The notes under the pieces are model-generated. The model was not told where the DNA came from, searched no databases, and worked only from the letters and a program-made list of their open reading frames with translations. A stretch of DNA of 64,000 bases, taken from assembly GCF_021018805.1 (NCBI RefSeq), contig NC_086266.1:6386001-6450000 (forward strand), given 5' to 3'. Positions 44,301 through 56,300 of the stretch are shown piece after piece; within the stretch, counting starts at the first letter, position 1; each line of letters opens with the position of its first letter. Source of the stretch: Prinia subflava (Eukaryota > Chordata > Aves > Passeriformes > Cisticolidae). The position numbers and the translations under genes were made by a program.

Positions 44301-47300
44301 TTTTTTCTTATATCCCAGTTAAACTGGTTGTAGTTTCTTTATTATTTACCTCTGCAGCTTTAAGGGTATAATCTTAGTGAATTTTTAATGTTAAATGATC
44401 TGTCTGAAATTTCTGCCTACTCATAATGTATTTTAAGAACAGATTCAAGTCTGCATCTCCTGGTACAGCATTCCATGTAAAACAGCACTGAAACAAGGAG
44501 CAGAAAAGCAGCTTCAAAGCCATCTCTGTTTCTGCCAGCTCATGGGCTGTTTTAATTAATTTATGGCAGCTTTGCAGTGCTAGTCTAGTCCATAATCTGA
44601 GTTTTCAGCTGTGTGGCTTCCTGGTGGCTCCACACAGGCCCTGAGGTGGCTGCAGAGGGAAGAGGTGGGACAGGAAGGAAATGTCTCTGCCTCCTGCTGT
44701 GGAGACCTCTGTAATTTCCCAAGAGCTGCAAAGATCCCTCTTGCACATTTCTGTAGTGATGGAGATTTTGTATTTATAAAGATAGTGCTAAAGTTAGGGA
44801 TACACTTCTGTGTTAGAATGTTCATGTAGCATTTCTCTGCTCTTCCTCCTCCTCCTCCTTCCCAGTTCCTCATTATTGTTGGATACTCAGCTGACAGAGT
44901 CAGCCATGCCCATCTAGGCTGGTGTGCTGCCTCTTCTCTGCATTCTGGCTTGTTTCTTTCACCAAATGTGCTTTACAAAACTCAGCTCACAAGGTGATCG
45001 TTTCCCATCTCCGTTGGAGTCCCAGCTCTTGTTCTGTCCTTGCACACCCGTGTCCCTGCAGTGTCACCAGTGACCCGGGTCATTTTTGGAACCTGGTCAG
45101 GGTGTTGGGCTCAACAGTAGCTCTTGATTGGGAGCTCTGCTACATGAATTACATCAAAGGTTTTTTCCCCTGATTTTCTCTGTTTTTATTGAATTGAACA
45201 TGGCCTTATGCGAATGTGAGAGGGAGGAATGGAAGCCCCCTCACCTCCAGCTCTTCCTTTCTTTCTGTGCCTGGTTCTGCCCTTATTTTTCACCTACTTA
45301 GGTAAAAGTCCCAGACCTGAGAAGCTGTTTTCCTTTGACTGTGAATGTTCCATCAAGTGTCTAAACATCAGATTTTACTGGGGTTTTACATTGATTTTAG
45401 TTGTTTGGATAGTTTAGCTGAACAGATGTGCAAGTCTGTTCCAGTTAATGGGGCATCTTCATTGTCAGTTCAGGTGATGGAGCCCCTTCTGCATTCTGAG
45501 TTGTGTAAATGCCTGTTCAAAGTAGAGCTACAAGTCTGGGAGAACATTCTTCAGTAACAGCTGGGAAAAAATTACACCAAACCTTCAAAATTTGGTGTCA
45601 GCAATTCAGCAACTGAAGCCATCAGTACTTCTAGCTGAGCCATTTCTATTTTTTTTCTTACCATTACCAAATTTTCAAATGAAGATGCTTTGTTTGCACC
45701 TAGAAATGGAATTCTTGCATGTTAACATCATGATAAATGCTGAAGATGTTTTAATCTAAAGCCGTATGGCATCACATGCTAACATAAGGAGTATCCAGCT
45801 GAAAATTGTAATTTATGTGGGACTAATTGTGTTGGGGGGATGTGGTGTTGATTTACCTAGGAGATAGATGGAAGAAGCATTCAGGCTGGAAAGAAGTATT
45901 CAGCTGATGTTCTAAAACACACAAATTTGCAGCAATCAGACAAAAGCCTGTTTAATTTTCAAAGAAACCTTGAGCCATCTAAATAAGTCATGGTTTGGGA
46001 CCATGGAAGATATTTTTTTAGATTAAAATAAATGTAAAAGGCTTAGAATGCTGAAGACCTTGCAGCTGCAGCTTTTACTGGCTTGCTTCTAATGCATACT
46101 GAAATCTCATGAATTGCTGAAGCCAGTTGAGATTTAATAAAGAATTCCTTGTCCTCTCTCTTTCTTCACAGACTTGCTACAAGTATTACATGAGTGATGA
46201 CATCAGTCGGGATTCAGATGGGATGGATGAACAGTGTAGGTAAGTGTACAAAACTGCAGTGTGTGCAAAATGGGAAAGTGTGCAAGGACTGCAGTGTGTG
46301 CAAAATGGGAAAGTGTGCAAGGACTGCAGTGTGTGCAGAATGGGAAAGTGTGCAAGGACTGCAGTGTGTGCAAATGGGAAAGTGTGCAAAGACTGCAGTG
46401 TGTGCAGAATGGGAAAGTGTGCAAAGAGTGCAGTGTGTGCAAAATGGGAAAGTGTGCAAAGAGTGCAGTGTGTGCAAAATGGGAAAGTGTGCAAGGACTG
46501 CAGTGTGTGCAAAATGGGAAAGTGTGCAAAGAGTGCAGTGTGTGCAGAATGGGAAAGTGCAAAGAGTGCAGTGTGTGCAAAATGGGAAAGTGCAAAGAGT
46601 GCAGTGTGTGCAGAATGGGAAAGTGCAAAGAGTGCAGTGTGTGCAGAATGGGAAAGTGCAAAGAGTGCAGTGTGTGCAGAATGGGAAAGTGCAAAGAGTG
46701 CAGTGTGTGCAGAATGGGAAGGTGTGCAAAGACTGCAGTGTGTGCAAAATGGGAAAGTGTGCAAAGAGTGCAGTGTGTGCAGAATGGGAAAGTGTGCAAG
46801 GACTGCAGTGTGTGCAGAATGGGAAAGTGTGCAAAGAGTGCAGTGTGTGCAAAATGGGAAAGTGTGCAAGGACTGCAGTGTGTGCAAAGACTGCAGTAAC
46901 ACCCACGGCTCTGTTGGTTTGGGGATCTTCTTCCTTGCAATTGTGACATTGACAGATAAAGACAAGTACAGAAGAGCTGGATCAACAATTATTTGTCACC
47001 AAGAAATGCTCAACCCCAGGGTTTGTATAAAAACCCCAGGGTTTTTATAACTGCTTGATTGTTGTTTTAGTAATGAACAGGAAAACATTTTATAAAGAAA
47101 TCTAATAACAAACACCTGTAAGATACCGTATTTTTAACTAAATAACATGCCACCTTCCTAACACCTTAAATATGGGATAGAATCTGACACTCTAAACTTC
47201 ATGAGCCAGAGAAGCTCAGTTCTCTAGATGCATCCCTCACTTTTGAAATACCAGAGCACTTCTCTGTCCTTATGTCAAATATCTAAATGTGTAATTCAGT

Positions 47301-50300
47301 CAAAATTGTGCAGTCTGTGGTTTCTATGGGCTTATTGTGTACCACTTTTCAATCTTCATGTAGTGCAGTAGTAATATATGAGTTAAGGCTAGAAAGACCA
47401 AAGTTTATTAATTTTGCTGTAAAATAAATCACAAATTTTCAGAAGAAACAGGGAAATTTTAATTTAATTATTTTTTTCTCTTCTTTAAAGAAATCAGTGC
47501 TGAAACTGTGTTTGAAAATTACTGACCATTTCAGCTTTGTGAGCTGTTAATTTAATACATGAATTTTCTGACTTTGCAATTCTCCACTGAGCTTTTCAGT
47601 AACGATTTCAAGTAATGGATATCTGTTCATCACCTGAATTTTAAATATGTGTGTATCACCTTGTTGACGTGGAGACAAAACTCACACCTTTCTCACTCTC
47701 ATTGCAGGTGGTGTGCTGAAGGTGGAAATTTGATTTGCTGTGACTTTTGCCATAACGCCTTCTGTAAAAAGTGCATTTTGCGCAACCTGGGCCGAAAGGA
47801 GCTCTCCACTATCCTGGATGAAAATAACCAGTGGCACTGCTATGTTTGCCATCCAGAGCCTTTGTTGGACTTGGTCACTGCGTGTGACAGTGTCTTTGAA
47901 AATTTAGAACAGTTACTTCAACAAAACAAAAAAAAGATGAAAGTTGAAAATGAAAAAAGTAAAACATATGACCACACAGTCAAGTTTTCTCCAAAGAGGA
48001 ATAATGCAAATTGTAATGGGGAAGAAAAAAAAATAGATAATTCATATTCAGGTTCACTAACGTATTCTTATAAAGCACTGATGGTGCCAAAAGACTTGCT
48101 TAAGAAAACAAAAAAACTGATTGAAACCACAACAAATCTGAATTCTAGCTTTGTAAGCTTTTTGAAAAACGCTGCAGAAAATGTCGAAATAAGCCCAACT
48201 GTGCAGCTGTGCCAGTTGAAAGCTTTTAAATCTGTGCTGAGTGACATGAAAAAAGCTCATCTGTCACTAGAAGAAGGCCTGAACCTGGAGATTCAAGCAT
48301 TGAATGTTAAAATCAAAGATAAAAATACCAAAGAGAAAAAAACTGAGGTTAGATCAGAAAAAAATGAGGTGAAAAAAGATGAAGGAAAGGAACATGTGGC
48401 ATTAAAAGAGGATGTCACCACACAGGCACAGAAAAAAGTTGTGTCGGAGCAGCCTGACAATGAGCCCATGGATCAAAGTGTTCCCTCGGAGCAACAGACA
48501 GATAACAAGGCAGCTCCTGGGGAAGAGAAAAAGTCTGGCAGAAATGAAGAACCACAGTATGAGCCCAACAGCACAGAGGCTTTAGACATGGATATCGTGT
48601 CCATCCCCTCGTCCGTTCCCGAAGATATTTTTGAGACTCTGGAATCCGGTATGGAGATTCAGATGCCATCAGATGAACAGGACAGTGGAAGCACAGCAGC
48701 AGATCAGGAGACTCTAAATTCAAATACAAAAGGGAACGCTCCTGTGAAAGATACCAAAGGTGGTACTAAGTTAAAATCATCGGCTAAAGGAACAAAAGAA
48801 CTGGTTGTAAAATTGACCCCGGTTTCCCTTTCAGAGTCCACAGTTAAAGCTGAAGATCAAGACAACAGCCTAGAGAAGGACAATAAGGACGCTGATGCAT
48901 CTAAAGATGTCGATGCATCTAAAGACGCTGATGGATCTAAAGACACTGATGCATCTGAAGACACTGATGGCTCTAAAGACATTGATGAATCCCAACCTGG
49001 GGCAGCAGACTGTGATTCTGTCAAACAAAACCACAGTGCCGGCAGCGAGCCCTCCGCAGAGAACGACGCCGTGCCCGCCGAGGACGCGGATCTCCGGAGG
49101 TCGCCGCGCGTCAAGACCACCCCGCTGAGGCGCCCCACGGACATCAGCCCCCTGACATCCAACTCCGAGGAGGACAGCAACGACACCAGCAATGAGAAAC
49201 AGAAGAGGAAACCTGCCAAGCAGCCCAGGAGGAAAAACGATAAAAGGAATTCTTCTGACAGCACTGCTGACGGTCCCAGCCCTAACAAACTTTCCAAATC
49301 CAAAAAGCCATATGACTTAGATCACAGCTCAGACTCTGATGAGTTGCCAGCTGTCCTTAAAGAAGCAGGGATGATGAGTCGCAGCTCCTCAGACAGTGAG
49401 AGCAACAGCGAAACCCGAGCAAAGAATCAGAAGGCTTCGGATTTTCAAAAGAGTCAGCCAGTAAAGGATGAAAATGGGAAACGAAAAAGGAAAAGTTCCA
49501 GTTCTGGTTCAGATTTAGATGCTAAGAGAGGCAAATCAGCTAAAAATGCTGCTGCCAAAAAGAAACGACAGAACTACTCTGATTCTTCAAACTATGATTC
49601 TGACTTGGAAAAAGAGATAAAAATGTTGAGTAAAATTGAGGCTGCAAAAAAATCAAAGAAAAAGTACTCACAAAAAGATGATAGTTATGATTCCTCTGAA
49701 GAAGAGCAGAGGAAAAAAGTGAGCAGTAAGAGAAAGTTAAATCTGAAGAAGAAGAGGGATAAATCTTCTGAAGATGATGATGCTGAGAAGTCTTCTCCAG
49801 AGAAGGAAGTTAATCACTCTTCTAAAGATAAAAAAACGGGTAAGAGGTCAGCTGCTAAGGACAAGATAAACAGAGACTCAAAAGAAAAATCTGCAAAGGG
49901 AAAACGTGATGAGTCTTCTGATGCTGAGAAGCCTTCACTGGAGAAAGAGGAGAGTCCTGAAGTTAAGAAAAAGAGGGATTTGAAAAAGAAAAAGTCACTG
50001 GATGATTCTTCTTCGGAGAGTACTGAGAAATCGGCAAAGAAAGAGCACAAGTCGGAGTCTTCAAAAGACAGGCTTAAGAACAAAAAAGGATCAGAAAGCA
50101 AAGCAAAGAAATCTGAAAAATTGAAAAAGAAAGGTTTCAAGAAGGAACAAGACGATTCCTCTTCTGATCTTGATAAGTCATCTGCAGAGAAAGGAAGTAG
50201 CAATTCTTCTGAAAATGACAAAATTAAAAAGGAACCTGTGTTTACAGAGAAGAGAAAATTGAGAGAGAGAGTAGCTAAAAGAGTACACGTTGATTTATCC

Positions 50301-53300
50301 TCTGATACTGAGAAATCTCCCCAAAAAGAGGAGAGTTCGGATGATGACACCGTTAGGCGTAAAAAACAAACTGAAACGAAAGAAAAGAAAAAAATAAGCC
50401 ACAAAAAGAAAATTTCCAAGAAAGAACAGAATGACTCATCCTCTTCCGATGAGGAATCTTGCGAAGACACTAAGAAAAAGAGTAAAAGAGGATCAGTAAA
50501 AGAAAATAAAAAGAGCAACTTAAAAAAGAAAGTGGCAAAAAAGAAGGTGGTTGTCACTTCCTCTTCGTCGTCTGATAAGGAGGAAAATGATGATCAGAAC
50601 TCCTCGGGCGATGGGAGCAGCGACGAGCAGAAGATCAGGCCGGTGACCGAAAGCTTGATGCTGTCTGCTGATACAGGATTTTGTCAGTCATCAGGTGTGC
50701 AAAAGATGTTCATGTACACGTATTAAAATATTAACAGAGGAATTTTGTAAGATTTGGGTGACATTTAATAATCTAGAAGCAAAAAGCAGTCATCAGTTGG
50801 TAATTATGTATTTCAGTGTTTGCAGACTGTTGGGTTTTCTGATATGGATTTGGAAGCACATATTGTAAAGTTCCTTTCCAGCCTATCTGTGGCTGTAAGA
50901 TGCTGTGATTTCAGTTTGTGCAGCTTGTGCCTTGAGGAAAAAATGATGCTTGGAAAACTCCAGGCAGTATTTACAGCAGGTCCTGCCTTGCAGTCCAGCT
51001 TTCCAAAGCCTGGCCCTTGCCTCACCTGCCCAGGCTCTGTTTAGCAGAAGCTGGTTGGAAGGAACAGATAATGTGGTGAACTCAAATTTATCACCTCCTG
51101 TCTGTGCACTGGAGGTGACTCTGGAGACCTGTGGCACTGTAATACACATTTAAAAATCAAGTAAATGAATTTTATGCCTCACAAGAGCCATGTAGGCTTA
51201 GAACAGCTACTTAGAAATCTGCCACTCTTATTGTTTTCATATGTTGTGTCTTTCTGCAGATAATACTGGGACTTGTAGGTCTTTCCTTGAGTGCTACCTT
51301 ATCAATGTTTTCCCCAGTGATGTCACTGCTGGGGGAAATTGCAGATAATTCATGGTTTGCATAGTAATAAATTGGGTTTTTGCATGTGGTTGCTGCCACA
51401 GCCATTAAAACTCTCCTATAGACAGACAATTGATGGCACTCAGTGACAGTTTTCAGCACCACATCAGTGAAAATGCCTTAAAAATGGAATTGCTCATGTG
51501 CAGTTCATTGACTTAGTATTGAAATGGCCCAAGAGGAGAATTGGTTTTAATATATCAGGAAGTGTCTGAGGCATTGGGAGCTGTTGTTTCATTTGCAGGT
51601 CACAGTGGAAAGATTGAGTCATTGGGGAGATGGATAGCAGGGTACAAACTGAACAAGGCTCTGGTGTGGGATGGTTGACAGGAGAGAAGTGGCTGGTTTG
51701 GACTGGAGACAGAATGCTAAAATGGGTGTCTGAATTTCTGTCTGCAAATCCCAGGCAATGTTAGGGGGTCTGAGCTGGGTGTGTGCCCAAAGGAGGAGAG
51801 GCAGTGGATACAGCATTAATCAAGGAAAACTGGTAGATACTAGAGGTGTTCTTACACTGAGCATGGTCAGACTTGGAACTTCAGAATCTTTGTCCTTGGA
51901 AATGCTCTAAACTTGACTGGCCGAGGCCCTGAAGTAAGTGACTGACTTTGGAGTTAGCTTTGCTGTGAGGATGGAGTTGGAGTGGAGCATGTCTAGATGT
52001 CTCCTTCAGCTTTAGTTATTGTTTGATTCTGTGAAATTCTGCCTGTGTTAGAGTATTTTCAGAGGAGAAGAATGTGGCCTTTGCAGTTTGCTTTTGGTTT
52101 TATTAATAGGGGAATTAATGAAATAAAGGAATCTGTTCCGTGTCTGAATAAGAGATGTAGATCATTGAATGAGACTTAGGATCTGGTTTAGCCAGCGGGA
52201 TACTCTTATTTATCTACATGAAGGACTTTCTGTGATCACCTTGGAGCGTGCCCCTTGCAGCCCAGTTTTAGTCCAGTCCCCACAGATAGAAAATAAAGAG
52301 AAATTAAAAATGAGGGGATCTCAGCTCATTAAAATTGTGAGGTTTCTTTCCCTTCATTTCACTGCCTAGCAGATTTGTGTGACTTGCATGCAAAACAGAG
52401 AGCAAAGCAAGGGGAGAGGCCTGGGGATGTGCTAGAAACAATCCAAATTCCCCAGTCCAGCCAGGGGAGTGCAGAGGAGCTCCAGGACGGGATTCCCACC
52501 GTGCTGTTCCTTCTGTCACGTGTCCCACGCTGTTGGCCCTGATGTCCCTTGTACATGAGGCAGTGCCATGTAGTGCAGCTGAGACTGGATATTTGCAGTA
52601 AGGATAGCATGTGGATGCTCAAAATACAGCTCTTGACACACATTCATAGTGTGAAAGCAAAAGTAGGAAGGGTTGGTGTTCTCAAGTACTCCCCTCCTGG
52701 CAGCAGGGCAACCCATGAGCTTGGGAAGCAATTCTGTGCTGTGTTTGTTTGTGCCTTCTTTTCAGTTTGCACAAACTCACTGGTGGAGCTTCTGACTAGA
52801 GCAAATAACTTCTTAGGAAACTTATTTCTGATTCCTGACTAGAGCATTTAGTCTCTATTGTTTTGGTGTAAAATCCCAAGTTCGCAGTACGTAATTGGGA
52901 ATGAGTTGCATCTTGTGTGTAGTAGAGAGCAAGACTGAAAAAACTAGATTTATTTTCATTTTTCAAGACAGGTAACTGGTAGAAAATGGTATTACCAAGC
53001 TGTCTTAAAATGGGCATTGCTGATGGAGATGCAGTTCCTGTGTTGTGCTGTTTATTGTGCTGTCATGTATTGTTCCTTGTTGGATTTCCATGTCTTAAGT
53101 GTTTCCTCTTGGACTTTCTTTTCAGGAGATGAGGGAGAGGCTCTAGCAAGGACTATCCCAATGGAGGAGGAGGAAGATGATGATGATGACGACCCTGAGA
53201 ATAGGTATGATACCCTCCATAAGGACTTAAAAACGATTATAACACACCCTAGGCGTGGGCGCAAACCGGCGCAACGGAGGAGCAAGCAGGTGGTAAAAAG

Positions 53301-56300
53301 CACGGCTGCCTGCCCGGTAAAGACTCGCTCACGGGCCTCCCGAAGGTGTGAACACGGGGCCAGAAAACTGAGGCCCAGAGCCAGGAATGCAAAGCAAACG
53401 TTTAGAAGTGGTAGCTGACACACCTGGCTAGGGGCTGTTGTGAGAGCACTGCTGTCCCCGCTGGGGTCCCGCGGGAGGTTGGGGACAAGGATCTTGCAGG
53501 CAGGTTCAAAAGCTGCTGCTGCTAAATGTGAATTTCAGCTAGTTGTGGGGGATAGAAGGTGACAGTTTGCATCTGTGCAATGTGCAGTGCTGCAATATTT
53601 TCAGAATTAATTTGGTTCTTGCTGTTACTTAATATGCTTTTTTTTTAATTGAAACGCCTTTTCTCAATAAAGAGAAAGCACAAATGTGGGGGAAACCGTA
53701 TTAGATATTTTCAGCTGTTAATTGAACTGAGTTTTAATCCACTAAAAAGTATCTGAAGTGACTAATGTGAGTTAAGGCCATGATTCTACAAGCACTGTGC
53801 ATAGGCTCAACTGGTATCAAAGAGACTAATTATATATTTTAAGTCTTTGCATAGATATTTTCAGAATTGTGGCTTATCTGTATTGCTTCAGTTTGGAATT
53901 CAATAAAAAAGAATCTCTGTAAGATACAGTTAGCTGAGACATGTCATATTTTACCAGTATCATTGTAGCAATCAAAATTAGCCTGGCCAGAAATGTAAAA
54001 GCTTCATTTCCTAAATGCACATCGTGAAGTATTGAGCCACAGATTCTTTTTGGAAGTTACTGTAGTTAGACTAAAGAGCTGCTCAACAAATTTTTATACA
54101 GTGTTTCAGAAACTGATTTTTTTTGTTGTTGTTTTGGCCATATAGCATGTGTGGGACCAGTTGCTGGTGGAGTCTTTTTCTGCTTCTGAGCCTTACTAGT
54201 TTAGAGTATGGAATCCTTGTTTCACAGAGTTGTATGTTTTGATATGTGGCTGAAGTAAATTTTAAAAACATTGGTTTATCTCCTTTATGGACCTCAGTTT
54301 GGCATCAAAATGCTGCTGCTGAATTAGTTCTTGTGTGTTTTCAGTCATGAAATTTAACCCAGTAATTCAGCTCTTTAAAGAAATATGCATTTTAGGGACT
54401 TGACAGCACAGGGTCATAAGCAGAACATGTAAACTTTAGTATAACAAGATTTTTTAAAATTCTGCTCTAATTTTAGTCCTGTTTGAATCAATTTTTTCCT
54501 TTTTTTTGGTTTTTTTTTCCTTTCTTTGTTGTTGTGGGTTTCTGGTTGATAACTAAACCAATACACTTTTGTCAGAAGTTCAGTATTTACCACACAAACG
54601 TTTCTGACAGAACTCAATCATAATTTAGTTTAAGAGCTGTATTGGGAAATGAATGAACCTGATTGATAACAAACAGTAATATAAATTCGGGCTTTAAAAA
54701 TCAGTTTCTGTACTTTGTTTTGAAGTTGCCTCTTTGTTTTTATTTAAGGGATCTTTTGAACATCTATTTATGAGATGGGGAGGTGTTTTGTCAATAAACA
54801 GTGTTGTCAACCTTCAGACATGTTAACTGGTAATGCAGTCTGACTTTACCTTCATCTTGTGTTGTACTTGGCACCAAAATCAGAGCTATAAACTGTAAAA
54901 AAGATGGAACAAATTTGGAGACGTTAAAAACTTGTTCTTCTGTTTACTCAACACAAAGTGTTTAAGTAGTTTACCTACTGATTCAGAGAAGTTGCCTATT
55001 TTCTTCCAGGCCAAAGAAGGTACCTGGTACCTGCTGGGTGTTTGTAGTGTGGGAACTCTCCTGTGTGCAAGTCTCTAGTTTAGATGTTCTGTTATTTGCA
55101 TACCTGGGGATGTGCATGATATGAATATTAATAGCCTTGAAATCATCTTTTTTTGCCAGAATGCAATATCCAAGTGGGTCATACTATGCCATACAGTGCT
55201 GTATGCTTTCATCTTCTGTTGTGTAACTATTATTGGTCCTTTTGATCTTTTAAATGGTACTGTTTGATATGTTTGCAGTAGTTCTGTTTATTAAGAAGTC
55301 AATAGTGTATTTAATGCAGAATGCCTTTAAGTATTTGATGGTTACAATAAATTTTTGTAAAACGTTTTTCTTGTCCAAGCATTTAATTTAACCCAACTCT
55401 GACAGCTTGAAAATCAGCCTCTTCCAACAAAGACAGCACAGTATTTAGAACAAGGTGTCTGGCAGTTTTCACTCATTTTTTGGACATGTATGACATTTCA
55501 TCCCAATATTAATTTCTTAAAATATATTTTAAAGGGTTCTGAATTTTCTAGTAGTGTCCTGAAGGCCCATTTAAGCCCATAGTGCTGTAGCTGGAATTCT
55601 GGTGGCTTTTATTAGCCACACTCCAACATCCTCCCCCACCCAAGGGCTTTGTTCAGGCAACCTTATTTCTACATATAATTAGTAGGTATTTATGAACACT
55701 GAGTGTGAGTTGCTGTAATCTAATTGGTAACAAAACATCACAATCGTGAACTAAAATTTAAAATCATGGCTTTTTAAGAAAAATGATTTTTACGGTGGTA
55801 GCGTTGTCTCACCAAGATTTTGAACAATCTCATTGTGTCATTGTAAAATTGTAAAATTCTTGAACAAGAATGGTGCAAATTACCATGAGGGCTTAACTCC
55901 ACATCATGAGAGGCTGCACCTGCTGTTCCAGTTCTGCTGCAAAGTCTGAAGGAGCTTTTAAAGTAGTCCTGAAGTGTAACCAAGCAACCCCTGGGTTATT
56001 TCCAGTCTGTCTCTTGGGAAAACTCTTTTTGTTAAGCACAACCTAAAAATCCATAGTAATCAATTCATTGTTTAGAAGTGTATTCTGCTGGTGTTGTTCT
56101 TAAAAGGGGAAATATCTTTAAATCTCAGTTGATACAAAAATGTGCATATGTGCTGTAATTTTATTGTGGAGTTGGTTTTGTGTGTCCTGGTTGAGGTCGC
56201 AGTCCCATTCTGTGAGGCACTGGATAAATGAGTGTGGGGAAGTGCCCTTTGTACAAATGTCACCACAAGTTTAGATAAGATGGAGAGGGGCAACATGACA

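Noticed and set aside
46186..47050. Six long open frames rich in cysteine ([24 protein letters not shown] repeats)
   Set aside because: Produced by a stop-free tandem unit inside ATRX intron 8; all six frames open is a mark of repeat, not of coding.
47649..47707. In-frame ATG 59 bases upstream of ATRX exon 9, as an alternative start
   Set aside because: It lies in the intron, across the polypyrimidine tract and acceptor of exon 9; it would give a protein lacking half of the ADD domain. No promoter is seen.
49814..50557. 247-codon minus-strand frame antisense to ATRX exon 9
   Set aside because: Shadow of a long AAG/GAA/TCT-rich coding exon; its Ser/Phe/Leu composition (FFFLKSLFFL) simply mirrors Lys/Glu/Ser codons.
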